Source: Verrucomicrobiota bacterium
GTDB lineage: Bacteria; Verrucomicrobiota; Verrucomicrobiia; Opitutales; Coraliomargaritaceae
Assembly: GCA_009937095.1 (NCBI GenBank)
Contig: JAACDB010000093.1
Span: 1-64,000 of the forward strand
Direction: 5' to 3'
Length of the DNA stretch: 64,000 nucleotides
Shown: one piece after another, positions 49,789 to 59,746 of the stretch
How positions within the stretch are numbered: position 1 is the first letter of the stretch
Layout: each line of letters begins with the position of its first letter
The notes under the pieces: generated by a model
What the model saw: the letters and a program-made list of their open reading frames with translations, nothing else
Database searches by the model: none
Told to the model about the DNA's origin: nothing
Program-made: the position numbers and the translations under genes

Positions 49789-51548
49789 TAAACGTCCCGC
49801 AGGTAGCGCTTGTCGCTTTTTAGCGCTTTCACGTACTCGGTGGCGCCGTCCTCGCTGAGGCCGCCTTCCTGAGCTATGATTTCATGCAAAGCCCGGTCGA
49901 CATCGTGCGCCATGCGCGAAGCATCGCCGCAGACGTAAAAGACCGCTCCGTCTTGCAGCCATTGGTATAGGGTTTTGCTGTTTTCGCGCATACGGTCCTG
50001 CACGTAAACCTTGTGGGGTTGGTCGCGCGAGAAAGCGACATCCAGTTTGGTGAGGAGTCCGTCGTTGAGGTAGTCCTGCCACTCAAGTTGGTAGAGGAAA
50101 TCCGTTTGGTAATGCTGGTCACCAAAGAAGAGCCAGTTTTTACCGGGAGCGTTGGTGGCAGCCCGTTCTTCGATAAAGGCACGGAAGGGTGCAATACCAG
50201 TACCCGGTCCAACCATGATGATGGGTGTCTCCGGGTTTTCCGGAAGCTTGAAGTTTTTATTGGCGGTGACGAAGACACCGGCAGACTCGCCCGGCTGGAT
50301 GCGTTCGGCCAGGAAAGTGGAGCAAACGCCTTTGCGCGTACGTCCGTGGCTGTCGTAGCGCACCACACCAACCGTCAAATGCACTTCCTCTTCGTGTGCT
50401 TTCAAGCTGGAGGCGATCGAATAAAGGCGTGGTGGAAGTTTGCGGAGGCACTCAACCAGTGCTTGTGCGTTTAACGCTTCGGCAGGGAAAGCGGTTAAAA
50501 GATCTGCGAGATCGCGCCCGTCGATAAATTCCAACAGTTGCTCTTTATCATTAAGGATGGCATCGAGTTCTTTGCTTTGGGCAATTTCGTTGTAACGGTT
50601 GAGGACGGGCTTGGAAAGAGCCGTCAGATCAAGTTGGGAAGTGAGTGCTTCGAGGAGGGTAAAGCTTTCGTCTTTGAGTGTGACCGTTTCTGCAGGGTCG
50701 AGTTTGGAGGCTGTCACAACAGCGTCGACTACATCCTTGGCATTATGCGGTATGACCGCGAGGGAATCACCCACGTTGTATTCCAAGCCGGAGCCCTCCA
50801 GATCAAATTCCAGGTGAATGGTTTCTTTAGCGGAGCCTTCGCCGTTGAGAATGATCCGTTCCTTTAATTGGGCGGGATAGGGGTTTTTTCGTGAGTATTG
50901 GGTTGGTTCTTTGGCTACTGCGACGGGTGCTGCTCCTGCTGTTGGCCCGGCCAGTTTGACCAATGCCCCCAAGCTTCCCTCCAGCCAAGCCGCATAGGCG
51001 TCGTCGAAGTCAACATCACAGTCTACCCGGGGGTGGATGCGCTCGCCGCCAAGGGTCTCGAGCTGGCTGTCAAAATCCTTACCCATTTTACAGAAGTGTT
51101 CATAGCTGGTGTCCCCGAGTCCAAGAACCGAAAAGCGGGTCCCTTGCATTTTAGGGGCCGTATCCGACATAAATGCAGTGTGGAAATCGATGGCGGTTTC
51201 GGGGGGATCGCCTTCTCCCCAAGTACTGACGAGGACGAGGAGATTTTCGGAAGCTGCAACTTTCTCGGGGGAGGTATCGGCCATATTGACGACTTCTGCC
51301 TTGAAGCCCAATTGCTTGGCTTCTTTGGCCGTTTGGCTGGCAAGCGTTTCGGAATTACCCGATTCCGATCCGTAGAGCACAGTGAGCTTTGGCTGCTTGC
51401 CCGCAGGTGCAGCACCGGTGTGCCCGGCAAGGAAATCGGCCAGCCATTTGAGTTGATCCGGCTTCAATTGATTGAATACAGCTTCAAGGTTCCGTGCCTG
51501 CTCGGGTGTCACAGGAGCGGATTCCGGTATGTTTTTGGAAGAATTCAT
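49785..51548 (-). CDS. cysJ: sulfite reductase [NADPH] flavoprotein subunit
   Basis: 587 residues. Flavodoxin domain with FMN loop LYGSESGNSETLASQ (about 59-73) and WGEGDPPETAIDF, then the FAD-binding domain (PRLYSIASSLKAHE, with RxYS) and NADPH-binding end (GPGTGIAPFRAFIEER, YVCGDASRMAHDVDRAL, terminal YLRDVY). It passes electrons from NADPH to CysI. Divergent from cysI across 172 bp, so the two are probably expressed together from a shared control region. Confidence 0.95.
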   Translation of the reverse strand: MNSSKNIPESAPVTPEQARNLEAVFNQLKPDQLKWLADFLAGHTGAAPAGKQPKLTVLYGSESGNSETLASQTAKEAKQLGFKAEVVNMADTSPEKVAASENLLVLVSTWGEGDPPETAIDFHTAFMSDTAPKMQGTRFSVLGLGDTSYEHFCKMGKDFDSQLETLGGERIHPRVDCDVDFDDAYAAWLEGSLGALVKLAGPTAGAAPVAVAKEPTQYSRKNPYPAQLKERIILNGEGSAKETIHLEFDLEGSGLEYNVGDSLAVIPHNAKDVVDAVVTASKLDPAETVTLKDESFTLLEALTSQLDLTALSKPVLNRYNEIAQSKELDAILNDKEQLLEFIDGRDLADLLTAFPAEALNAQALVECLRKLPPRLYSIASSLKAHEEEVHLTVGVVRYDSHGRTRKGVCSTFLAERIQPGESAGVFVTANKNFKLPENPETPIIMVGPGTGIAPFRAFIEERAATNAPGKNWLFFGDQHYQTDFLYQLEWQDYLNDGLLTKLDVAFSRDQPHKVYVQDRMRENSKTLYQWLQDGAVFYVCGDASRMAHDVDRALHEIIAQEGGLSEDGATEYVKALKSDKRYLRDVY

Positions 51549-51720
51549 GGAAGTACTAACTATATGGCTGAGGATGCGCAGGGGTGCAAGCGCAGCTCAA
51601 AAATATCTAATCTTAGGTTTTTAAGTGACAAACTAAAGAAAAGAGTCAAATTAATGTCTCGTTTATTTGCAAGGACAGAGCGAAAGAGCACTATAACGGT
51701 ATTAAAGAAAAACAAATATT
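51549..51720. promoter_or_regulatory. shared cysJ/cysI intergenic control region
   Basis: 172 bp between the divergent starts of cysJ and cysI, AT-rich near cysI (AAAGAAAAACAAATATT). Promoters for both genes should lie here. No CysB-like or riboswitch motif was recognised by eye. Confidence 0.55.
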
Positions 51721-53472
51721 ATGATTTCCGACAGTCAAGGCGCAGCCAAACTCCATAAAAACGAAGGCATTAAGACCGCCAGCGATTATTTGCGCGGAAC
51801 CATCCTGGAGGGTCTCGCGGATGCTTCGCGCGGCTCAATCGATGGAGACGACCAACAGCTGACTAAATTCCACGGTATTTATCAACAGGACAACCGTGAC
51901 GTTCGGAACGATCGCCGCAAACACAAGCTCGATAAAGCCTATTCGTTTTTGGCTCGCATTGGACTACCTGGTGGGGTGGCGACGGCAGAGCAATGGCTGG
52001 TCGTTGATAAGCTCGCTCAGTATTGTGATTTTGATACGCTCAAATTGACGACGCGTCAGGCTTTTCAGCTGCATGGCATTCTGAAGGGAAATTTAAAATG
52101 GACTGTTGCTTCGGTGAATGAGGCAATGATGTCGACCTTGGCTGCTTGCGGCGATGTGAACCGCAATACCATGTGCTCGCCAAATCCGCAGGCATCACAA
52201 GTGCATCAAGCGGTGCAGGCGATTGTAGACGAAATTGACACCTACTTGAAGCCGCAGACGAAGGCGTACTCGGAGATTTGGTTGGACGGCAAAAAGATTG
52301 CTTCTGAGGAGCCGCGCTCGCTGGACATGGGCGGGGATGAAGTAGAGCCGCTGTACGGTAAGACCTATTTGCCGCGCAAATTTGAAATCGCGGTGGCCAT
52401 CCCGCCACAAAATGACGTGGATGTTTTTGCCCACTGCCTTGGCTTTATTGCGATTATCGAGAATGGCGAACTGGCTGGTTTTAATATCACCGTTGGTGGC
52501 GGCATGGGAATGACGCACGGCAATGAAAAGACTTATCCCCGTCTTGCAGACGTGATGGCATTTTGTAAGCCGGATCAGGTAGTGGCCGTTTCAGAAAAAA
52601 TTGTGGCGATCCAGCGTGACTATGGGGATCGCGTCGAACGTGCGCATGCTCGTTTTAAATACACTGTTGAGGATCGTGGGGTTGCCTTTATCCGTGGTGA
52701 ATTAGAAAAACGTTTGGGCTATGCGCTGGAGGATGCCCGCGAATTTAAATTTGAGACGAATGGAGACAGCTACGGTTGGTCCGAGGGGAGCAACGGCAAA
52801 TGGAATCTGGGACTCTTTATCGAGGGGGGACGGGTCATCGACTTGGAGGACAAGCCCTTTAAATCCGGTCTGCGTGCCATCGCGGAAACCGGAAAATGTG
52901 AGTTTCGCTTAACCCCCAATCAAAATTTGATTCTCGCCAATATTAACGCAGACGAGCGCGAGGGTATTGATGCATTGGTTGCGGAGTATAAACTGGATGC
53001 CTATCAAACCGCTTCCGGAATGCGCCGTAGTCAAATCGCCTGTGTGTCATTGCCGACTTGTGGTTTGGCGCTTGCCGAATCGGAGCGTTACTTGCCGAAT
53101 TTGGTGAGCGATTTGGAGCTTATTCTGGACGAGGCGGGATTGCGGGAGGACGAGATTATAATACGTTCGACTGGATGCCCGAACGGTTGCGGTCGCCCCT
53201 ACCTTGGGGAGATAGGCTTGGTGGGCAAAGTGCCGGGCAAATACAATCTTTACCTGGGCGCAGGATTCGACGGAGCGCGCCTGAACAAATTATACCGCAC
53301 CTCCATTACCCACGAGGAAATCATTGAAACGCTTCAGCCGATGTTACTGGCGTATGCGAAAGAACGCGAGGACGGGGAACGTTTTGGTGACTTTACTATT
53401 CGCAAAGGCTACGTGAATGCCACGACAGCGGAAAGTCGATTTCATGCCGATACCGGTAGTTTGAAGGCTTAG
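51721..53472 (+). CDS. cysI: sulfite reductase hemoprotein subunit
   Basis: 583 residues. Siroheme/4Fe-4S enzyme reducing sulfite to sulfide. The cluster ligands are at CVSLPTCGLALAES (about 440) and STGCPNGCGRPYLGEIGLVG (about 484), the C-x5-C and C-x3-C pairs of the family. The first half has FHGIYQQDNRDVRNDRR and LKLTTRQAFQLHGI, both standard. With cysJ and cysE in this window, sulfate assimilation to cysteine is partly encoded here. Start ATG 51721. Confidence 0.96.
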   Translation: MISDSQGAAKLHKNEGIKTASDYLRGTILEGLADASRGSIDGDDQQLTKFHGIYQQDNRDVRNDRRKHKLDKAYSFLARIGLPGGVATAEQWLVVDKLAQYCDFDTLKLTTRQAFQLHGILKGNLKWTVASVNEAMMSTLAACGDVNRNTMCSPNPQASQVHQAVQAIVDEIDTYLKPQTKAYSEIWLDGKKIASEEPRSLDMGGDEVEPLYGKTYLPRKFEIAVAIPPQNDVDVFAHCLGFIAIIENGELAGFNITVGGGMGMTHGNEKTYPRLADVMAFCKPDQVVAVSEKIVAIQRDYGDRVERAHARFKYTVEDRGVAFIRGELEKRLGYALEDAREFKFETNGDSYGWSEGSNGKWNLGLFIEGGRVIDLEDKPFKSGLRAIAETGKCEFRLTPNQNLILANINADEREGIDALVAEYKLDAYQTASGMRRSQIACVSLPTCGLALAESERYLPNLVSDLELILDEAGLREDEIIIRSTGCPNGCGRPYLGEIGLVGKVPGKYNLYLGAGFDGARLNKLYRTSITHEEIIETLQPMLLAYAKEREDGERFGDFTIRKGYVNATTAESRFHADTGSLKA

Positions 53473-53473
53473 G

Positions 53474-54136
53474 CTAGGGCTTGGTTCCTCCAAGGGATCC
53501 TTTAATCCATTCTTTCATTTGGTTAACTGCTTCCGGTCCTTCGGTGATAAAAAGGTAGATAATGTAGCTATACAGGAGTACCGCAAGGACACCCACTGCA
53601 AATGCCAGCAGGGCAAGCAGGCCATCCTCTTCTGCGAGGCCGATGCCAATGAGAAAGATGACAATTGCGGGGAAGGTGTTGGTCAGGGGGATTGGCAGGA
53701 TCATGAGGCTTGCCATGATAGCGACAACGGTTGCAAGAGCGGCATGACCGGTTCGCGAAGCAATCCAGCGGTGGCGGGGTTTGATCCAGTGTTCAGTTGC
53801 GTTTAGAAATTTGGCGGCTGCGCTTGCCATGCGTTGGCAGAGACTGGCGGGAATTTTGACCTTCTGAATGCGTTGAGGGAGCCAAAGGCTGTGACGCCCG
53901 CTCAGTATTTGAAGGGCAATCAGCATAATCGCGATTCCGAAAGGGGTGCTGTAGCCGGGCGCTGGAACGGGAAAGGCACTCGGAAGCGAGAGGATCACGA
54001 GCAAGAGGCCGAAGCCCTTGTCTCCTATTCCACGAGATAAATGACCAATGCTCTGGTTTTCGTCTTCCGGATGCTGGAGGGCGGACTGCAGGACTTGGGC
54101 CAGGCTCGCTTGGCCGTCTTTGGATTCGGTTTGCAT
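53474..54136 (-). CDS. ExoD family membrane protein
   Basis: 220 residues. The ExoD (exopolysaccharide synthesis) family signature GDKGFGLLLVILSLPSAFPVPAPGYSTPFGI is present (given in shortened form: FGLLLVILSLPSAFP, then STPFGIAIMLIALQIL), with three or four helices and SGRHSLWLPQ. It is a membrane protein of unknown molecular function. It converges on cysI with 1 bp between stops. Confidence 0.85.
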   Translation of the reverse strand: MQTESKDGQASLAQVLQSALQHPEDENQSIGHLSRGIGDKGFGLLLVILSLPSAFPVPAPGYSTPFGIAIMLIALQILSGRHSLWLPQRIQKVKIPASLCQRMASAAAKFLNATEHWIKPRHRWIASRTGHAALATVVAIMASLMILPIPLTNTFPAIVIFLIGIGLAEEDGLLALLAFAVGVLAVLLYSYIIYLFITEGPEAVNQMKEWIKGSLGGTKP

Positions 54137-54196
54137 GTTTTATAGACTCGGGAAAGATTCTGGCATGGCAATCAAAGCGATAGAGGTCAAAACAAA

Positions 54197-54820
54197 GTGA
54201 TGGGTGAAAAATTGAAAGGAAAGGCAGGCGAAGCACTCCGGATGGGTATATTGGGTGGTACTTTTGATCCCGTTCACCGTGCACACCTCGCAATTGCAAG
54301 GGCTGCCAGGGCAGAGCTCAAGCTCGATAAGGTTGTTTTTATTCCGACCGCACAGTCGCCGATTAAAAGCGCTGCCCCTGTAGCGAATGCCGCCCAACGC
54401 CTAGCGATGTTGCGCCTGGCGCTGGCGGAAGAGCCAGACTTCTCGGTTGATACTTATGAAATGGATCAGGGCGGGGTGAGTTATTCCATTGCTACGGTCG
54501 AGCTTTTCAAAGGACGTTTTCCAAGTGCTGAGCTTTTTTGGATACTAGGGGCAGATCAATTTGAGCAGTTGGGGCGTTGGCGGGAAATTGAGCGCTTGGC
54601 TGAAAAGGTGACTTTTTCGGTTTCCGGGAGACACGGTGCTTCTTTGGCCGCTCCAGAAATCCGCGGTTTGAATTATGTCGAAATTGATACGCCCCTAATG
54701 GATATAAGCTCCAGCGAGATCCGCAGGGCTTATGCCAGGGGTATGACCCCCACTGAATGGCTGCCGCCGGGACTTGATGCTTTCATTTTGCAAGAAGGTC
54801 TTTATAAGCCTTGTGTTTAA
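54197..54820 (+). CDS. nadD: nicotinate-nucleotide adenylyltransferase
   Basis: 207 residues. MGILGGTFDPVHRAHLAIARAA holds the nucleotidyltransferase GxFDPxHxxH signature, and DISSSEIRRAYARGM the C-terminal ISSSxIR motif. It makes deamido-NAD+ for NadE. The start may be GTG 54197, ATG 54200, or ATG 54242 (MGILGG); the N-terminal extension of about 15 residues is unusual. It is followed after 6 bp by rsfS, a very common pair (nadD-rsfS). Confidence 0.93.
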   Translation: MMGEKLKGKAGEALRMGILGGTFDPVHRAHLAIARAARAELKLDKVVFIPTAQSPIKSAAPVANAAQRLAMLRLALAEEPDFSVDTYEMDQGGVSYSIATVELFKGRFPSAELFWILGADQFEQLGRWREIERLAEKVTFSVSGRHGASLAAPEIRGLNYVEIDTPLMDISSSEIRRAYARGMTPTEWLPPGLDAFILQEGLYKPCV

Positions 54821-54826
54821 ACAATT

Positions 54827-55192
54827 ATGTCCTCGAAAGCTTCCCAAAAACCTCATCCTTCTATGAAGGACATACATTCGGTTGTCTCTGCTCTACAAGA
54901 TAAGAAAGCGGAAGACATCCGTGTTCTGGATGTTGGCGAGCAGTCCTCGATAACCGATTTCCTGATTCTGGCTACCGGCACTTCAGAACCGCACGTCAAG
55001 GCCCTCAAAGGGGTTTTGGACAGTTCGCTGAAGGAAAGCGGGGTTCAATTGATTGGGCAGGATCGTGAGCTTGGGAGCGGCTGGTTGGTGGTGGACGCCT
55101 TTGATTTTATGGTGCACTTGCAGACAAAGCCCATGCGGGAATTTTACCGCTTGGATCAATTATGGAAAGACGCCCAAGTGGTTGAAATGTAA
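54827..55192 (+). CDS. rsfS: ribosomal silencing factor
   Basis: 121 residues, Iojap/RsfS family. SITDFLILATGTSEPHVKAL is the family's central motif, with QDRELGSGWLVVDAFDFMVHLQ typical of the second half. RsfS binds ribosomal protein L14 and blocks subunit joining in starvation. Directly downstream of nadD. Confidence 0.94.
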   Translation: MSSKASQKPHPSMKDIHSVVSALQDKKAEDIRVLDVGEQSSITDFLILATGTSEPHVKALKGVLDSSLKESGVQLIGQDRELGSGWLVVDAFDFMVHLQTKPMREFYRLDQLWKDAQVVEM

Positions 55193-55266
55193 GGCGGAGC
55201 CTTAAATCCGTCTCGACAAAATTTCACGGATGTGGATTTTCGACTTTAAGCATTTAAATTTATAAA

Positions 55267-56307
55267 ATGAAAGAAGCCTTGGAGAAAATCATTGCAGAGG
55301 TTCGGGAGCACGCTCCGGGCTTGGATAACCGTGCTGCATTTGAAGCCTACAAAGCCACTATCCAGGGGCCGCACGGTTCCCTGACTGCTGTCATGAAGTC
55401 CATGGGCAAAGTTCCCAAGGAGGACAAGCCCGCCATGGGCAAACTGATCAATGAGGCCAAAGGCGCGGTCACAGAGGCTTTATCCGCTGCATTGGCAGGT
55501 ATTGAGGCAGCGGAATTGACCGCCAAGCTGGGTCCCGCCATTGATCCCACTCTACCGGCATCAGAGCCGGTGCGAGGAAGCTTGCATCCCATTGCTCAGG
55601 TTCGCGAAGAAATGGTCGCGCTTTTTCAGCGTATTGGCTTTTCGGTCGCGGAGGCGACTGAGGTGGAAACAGAGCATTATTGCTTTGATGCCTTGAATAT
55701 TCCGCAGGATCACCCCGCGCGGGACATGCAGGATTCCTATTATCTCCCGGACGAATTGCACATGGAGAACGTGGGCAAGCACGCCGATGAAAAATACCTG
55801 CTCCGGACGCATACTTCCACAGTTCAGATTCGAACCATGCTGGAGCGAAAACCACCGATTCGTATCATTGCGCCGGGGCGTTGTTTTCGTCGCGATACGC
55901 CCGATGCGACGCACAGCGCGAACTTCCATCAAATCGAGGGCCTCTATGTGGACCGCGAGGTGACTCTTACTGACTTGAAGGCTACCTTGGATCATTTCGT
56001 AAAGACCATTTTCGGGGCTAAGGCTCGCACGCGTTTACGTCCAAGTTTCTTTCCCTTTACCGAGCCCAGTTTTGAAATGGATTTCTATTCGCCGGATCTG
56101 GGTAAATTGAGCAACAAATGGCTTGAGATCATGGGATGTGGAATGGTGGATCCTGAAGTTTTTAAATCGGTGGGGATCGACCCTGAAGTTTACACAGGCT
56201 TTGCTTTTGGGATGGGGATCGAGCGCATTGCCATGATTTTGCAGGGGGTAGACGATATTCGCTACTACTACCAGAATGACCTGCGTTTCTTGAAACAATT
56301 TGCCTAG
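55267..56307 (+). CDS. pheS: phenylalanyl-tRNA synthetase alpha subunit
   Basis: 346 residues. Coiled N-terminus (1-90), then class II catalytic core: HPIAQVREEMVALFQRIGF, LLRTHTSTVQIRTML, RIIAPGRCFRRDTPDATHS (motif II), FPFTEPSFEMDF and GFAFGMGIERIAMIL (motif III). It forms an alpha2-beta2 enzyme with PheT, whose gene starts 5 bp on. Start ATG 55267. Confidence 0.97.
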   Translation: MKEALEKIIAEVREHAPGLDNRAAFEAYKATIQGPHGSLTAVMKSMGKVPKEDKPAMGKLINEAKGAVTEALSAALAGIEAAELTAKLGPAIDPTLPASEPVRGSLHPIAQVREEMVALFQRIGFSVAEATEVETEHYCFDALNIPQDHPARDMQDSYYLPDELHMENVGKHADEKYLLRTHTSTVQIRTMLERKPPIRIIAPGRCFRRDTPDATHSANFHQIEGLYVDREVTLTDLKATLDHFVKTIFGAKARTRLRPSFFPFTEPSFEMDFYSPDLGKLSNKWLEIMGCGMVDPEVFKSVGIDPEVYTGFAFGMGIERIAMILQGVDDIRYYYQNDLRFLKQFA

Positions 56308-56312
56308 ATTTG

Positions 56313-58772
56313 ATGAAAATTTCCTATAATTGGCTGAAGCAGTATCTTGATCTCGACCCGGTCGCGCATTCGCCTGAAGTGCTTTCAGAGGTATCGCCGT
56401 TACTGGGTTTCGATATTGAGACCTTGGAAAACCTAGGCCCGCCGTCGTTGGAACATGTGGTGGTGGGCGAAGTGCTCGAATACGAACAACACCCCAATGC
56501 CGATCGCCTGCGTTGCTGCAAAGTCAGCACGGGCGAATCAAGTGAAGCCCACCACATTGTCTGTGGGGCAAAAAATTTCGAGGTCGGTGACCGTGTGATG
56601 GTTGCCTTGCCGGGAGCAGTTCTGCCCGGTGATTTCAAAATCAAGAAGTCGAAGTTGCGGGGTGAACCTTCAGAGGGCATGCTTTGCTCGGCAAAAGAAT
56701 TGAATCTTGGTCAAGACCATGACGGGATTCTCATTCTCGACAAGGGGCAGACCGTTGGAACCCCGCTCAATGAAATTTACAGCGATGTTGATACGATCCT
56801 CGATTTGGAAATTACACCCAATCGGGTCGATGTACTCAGTCATATCGGTTTGGCTCGGGAAGTGGCAGCTCGTTTCGGCCTGAGCCTGAAATATCCTGAA
56901 GTAAAAGCCAGTACCAGTAATGCGTCGGGAAAAGAGCTCTTACTCAAAGGGGTGGAAGTACAGGCAGAGGATGTTTGCCCGCATTATACTGCTTTTTGCA
57001 TCAAAGGTGTTCAGATCGGCCCAAGCCCGAAGTGGCTTCGCGCTGCCATCGAATCAGTGGGATTACGATCGGTGAATAATGTCGTGGATGTCACCAATTA
57101 TGTGCTCCACGAAACCGGCCAGCCGATGCATGCTTTTGATGCTGCAAAAATACGTGGCAAAAAACTTGTCGTTCGTCAGGCCGCCAAAGGTGAAACGATC
57201 ACGACGCTCGACGGGGAAAAGCGCAGCTTGAGTGCAAGCGACACCGTTATTGCCGATTCGGAGGCTCCGCTTGCATTGGCGGGTATTATGGGTGGGGTGG
57301 ATGCTGAAGTAAGCGACGCAACGGTGGATATTGTTTTGGAAACGGCATACTTTCATCCAACTTTCGTTCGTGCGAGTGCGCGTCGTATTGGTTTAACCAG
57401 CGACAGTGCTTACCGTTTCGAGCGTGGTATTGACCCCAAGGGGCAGCTCTACGCTTCCTTGCGTGCGGTGGATTTAATACTCGAAGTAGCTGGTGGAACC
57501 GTTGAGGGCGACCGTATCGAGGTGGGGGCTGAACCTGCAACCGAAAATGCAATCGAACTTTTCCCCGAATCAGTACGTCGCTTCATTGGGTTCGAGGTGA
57601 GCAACGAATGCATACGCAAGCAACTCGAAGCACTTGGTTTGGGAATTGCCGAGCATACCGAGGCTGAGGGCACAGTTCGCTGGGAAGTAACGGTACCTTC
57701 TTATCGCGGTGATTTGGAACGAGGTGTTGATTTGATTGAGGAATTTGTCCGGCTTTATGGAACGGATCGCATTCCGGAGACATCGGTGAAGGCGCGTGGT
57801 ATAGAAACTGAAGATGATCGCGCATATACGGTGAATGCTTCGGTGGCGTCTTATTTGACAGGACAGAATTTTAACGAGGCCTTTCTCTATTCCCTGCGTG
57901 ATCCCGATGAGACCCGCGCATTATTTGGAGAGGAAGCCTTCACTCGTCTGACTCTTAAAAACCCGCTTCAAAGTGACCAGAGCCATCTACGGGCTAGCTT
58001 GCTGCCGGGCCTTCTGGACGTATTGCAATTGAATACCGCCCGGGGAACCGGAGCTACGCGCTTTTTTGAACGGGGTCGTATTTTTAAAGCGACAGAGTCG
58101 GGAGTAACGGAATTAGCGGCCTTTGCTTTTGTGGTGGTGGGTGAATCATTGACCCGTCATTGGAAGGACCAACCAGTGGTAGATTTCTACAATGCACGTA
58201 CTTGGTGCGAAAACATCGCTGGCTTGGCGGGTTTGCCAGCTACAAAGTTAAGCTTTGAACCGCAGGATAGTTCGCCGCTTTGGCAGGGTGGGCATAGCGC
58301 TCAGGCGGGGGACCTCGCCCGTCAGGGTTTCAAATGCACGGCCGGCATGCTAAATATTGCCAGCCTTCGCGACCGTTGGGATCTGGAATTTCCAGTGATT
58401 GCGGGTGTAGTGGAAATTGACCTTAAGTGTTTCAAGCGAACGGTCAAACAGCCACGCCATGCCTCCTTTAGCAATCAGCCGGCATCGGCACGTGATATTG
58501 CATTGGTTGTGGATCAGTCCGTTTTGTCGGTGCGTGTGCAATCCGACTTGGCAAAATTTGCAAAGCAGGCAGCAGTTGGATTTGATTGTGAATCGATCAC
58601 TTGTTTTGATACCTACGAAGGGGAAGGTCTTCCTGCCGGGAAGAAAAGCCTGGCTTTGAGTTTAAGCTTTCGCGCGAGCGACCGCACTTTGAAGGATGAA
58701 GAGGTTAGCGCGGCTTTTCGGGCGATACAAGCACAGGTTGAATCTAAGACAGATTACCAGATTCGCAAATAG
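56313..58772 (+). CDS. pheT: phenylalanyl-tRNA synthetase beta subunit
   Basis: About 819 residues. EMAP-type tRNA-binding domain (about 45-150, LEYEQHPNADRLRCCKVS), B3/B4 editing region (HYTAFCIKGVQIGPSPKWLR ... NVVDVTNYVLHETGQPMHAFD), B5 domain, a synthetase-like core, and a C-terminal FDX-ACB domain that ends near QVESKTDYQIRK. ATG 56313 is chosen over TTG 56310. Typical length for bacterial PheT (about 800). Confidence 0.97.
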   Translation: MKISYNWLKQYLDLDPVAHSPEVLSEVSPLLGFDIETLENLGPPSLEHVVVGEVLEYEQHPNADRLRCCKVSTGESSEAHHIVCGAKNFEVGDRVMVALPGAVLPGDFKIKKSKLRGEPSEGMLCSAKELNLGQDHDGILILDKGQTVGTPLNEIYSDVDTILDLEITPNRVDVLSHIGLAREVAARFGLSLKYPEVKASTSNASGKELLLKGVEVQAEDVCPHYTAFCIKGVQIGPSPKWLRAAIESVGLRSVNNVVDVTNYVLHETGQPMHAFDAAKIRGKKLVVRQAAKGETITTLDGEKRSLSASDTVIADSEAPLALAGIMGGVDAEVSDATVDIVLETAYFHPTFVRASARRIGLTSDSAYRFERGIDPKGQLYASLRAVDLILEVAGGTVEGDRIEVGAEPATENAIELFPESVRRFIGFEVSNECIRKQLEALGLGIAEHTEAEGTVRWEVTVPSYRGDLERGVDLIEEFVRLYGTDRIPETSVKARGIETEDDRAYTVNASVASYLTGQNFNEAFLYSLRDPDETRALFGEEAFTRLTLKNPLQSDQSHLRASLLPGLLDVLQLNTARGTGATRFFERGRIFKATESGVTELAAFAFVVVGESLTRHWKDQPVVDFYNARTWCENIAGLAGLPATKLSFEPQDSSPLWQGGHSAQAGDLARQGFKCTAGMLNIASLRDRWDLEFPVIAGVVEIDLKCFKRTVKQPRHASFSNQPASARDIALVVDQSVLSVRVQSDLAKFAKQAAVGFDCESITCFDTYEGEGLPAGKKSLALSLSFRASDRTLKDEEVSAAFRAIQAQVESKTDYQIRK

Positions 58773-58818
58773 TGATGGAATCAACCGATGGCTGAGAACT
58801 CTCGTTAAGCCTTGTAGC

Positions 58819-59391
58819 TCAACCTTGCCAGCTATGCTGATGCGGGTAACTATGTTTATGCTTTCCGGCTCGCCTGTTGAGTCTCTTTACCTTGCAGAAC
58901 AGTAAAGCAATGATACAGGCAGGTGGAATTACAATGACGGCGAACATAATTGCCATACTTCGAATGCGATATTCCCATCCTCCGGCTTGAGCGGAGTCTT
59001 TCTGGTTGGAATCGAAAGCAGCATGATTGCCGGTTTTTGTAAGAGAAGGAGCTTTATCGCTGGCGATAGTACTTGCAGCGTGGTCATTTGAAAAATTTTG
59101 CAGACTGAGTCCATTAACGGGACTAGTTTTCTTTAGGGTTTCTGCAGTGTTTAAAGATCCCGCAGGGTTTGAAGTGGTAGCTTCAAAGGTAGTAATCTTT
59201 AAATTGCTTAAATCGGGATTGCTGGCTTTGGATGTAACCTGAGCCGCTGAAGTAGCATTGGCACTACTAGCCTCAGGAATCTCCAGATTAGGGATAACGG
59301 CGGTTGCGGTGGATGGGCAATAAACAAGGATACAGAACAGGAAGAGGGGAATAACAGCCCTGCCGTATCCGTAAGTTTGCACTTTTTTCAT
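58819..59391 (-). CDS. uncharacterised secreted, membrane-anchored protein
   Basis: 190 residues from ATG 59391 (MKKVQTYGYGRAV). A signal peptide (to about residue 30), a Ser/Thr/Ala/Asn-rich unstructured middle (about 30-135) and a C-terminal helix (about 145-165, MFAVIVIPPACIIALLFC) followed by a Lys/Arg/His-rich tail. No family is recognised. It is convergent with pheT, and its upstream DNA is unusually AT-rich with a terminator 60 bp before the start. Confidence 0.6.
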   Translation of the reverse strand: MKKVQTYGYGRAVIPLFLFCILVYCPSTATAVIPNLEIPEASSANATSAAQVTSKASNPDLSNLKITTFEATTSNPAGSLNTAETLKKTSPVNGLSLQNFSNDHAASTIASDKAPSLTKTGNHAAFDSNQKDSAQAGGWEYRIRSMAIMFAVIVIPPACIIALLFCKVKRLNRRAGKHKHSYPHQHSWQG

Positions 59392-59400
59392 CTTAAACAC

Positions 59401-59746
59401 CAGTTATTTATGGATATATGCCTAAATTATATAATTAATAAACCTATTATGTAAAAAGCGGACAGCACCTTGCGGTACTGCCCGCTTACCTTATATTACC
59501 CTATACTATCTACTCTTACTTACTATTTACATTTTTACTACTTATTCTTGTACCTATTGGCACAAAATTTAGAAATTCCATTAAATGATCTATATTACTT
59601 TTTCTAATAAAAGAATAATTAACATATAATCCTAATCTTAATTGGTGTCAACAATATATATATAAAATATAAAATTATATTAAAGGCTTAATACAATTAA
59701 TGTAAAAATACAAGATATCGGGTTTAATTGCCCGTTATTTTGTTGG
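59401..59746. other. AT-rich intergenic region
   Basis: About 345 bp with very low GC compared with the flanking genes, including long A/T strings and TATATATATAAAATATAAAA. It contains a strong hairpin with a minus-strand T run (59450-59487), and a weak hairpin CGGG...CCCG near 59719-59734 just after the antiporter stop. No open frame of note. It could be a 3' UTR, a horizontally acquired island, or hold a small RNA. Confidence 0.5.
59453..59487 (-). terminator. minus-strand intrinsic terminator
   Basis: Stem AAGCGGACAGCACC (59456-59469) with GGTACTGCCCGCTT (59474-59487), fourteen positions with two mismatches, loop TTGC. On the minus strand it is followed by TTTTT (59453-59457 complement). 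It lies 260 nt after the antiporter stop and 60 nt before the secreted-protein start. Confidence 0.7.
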
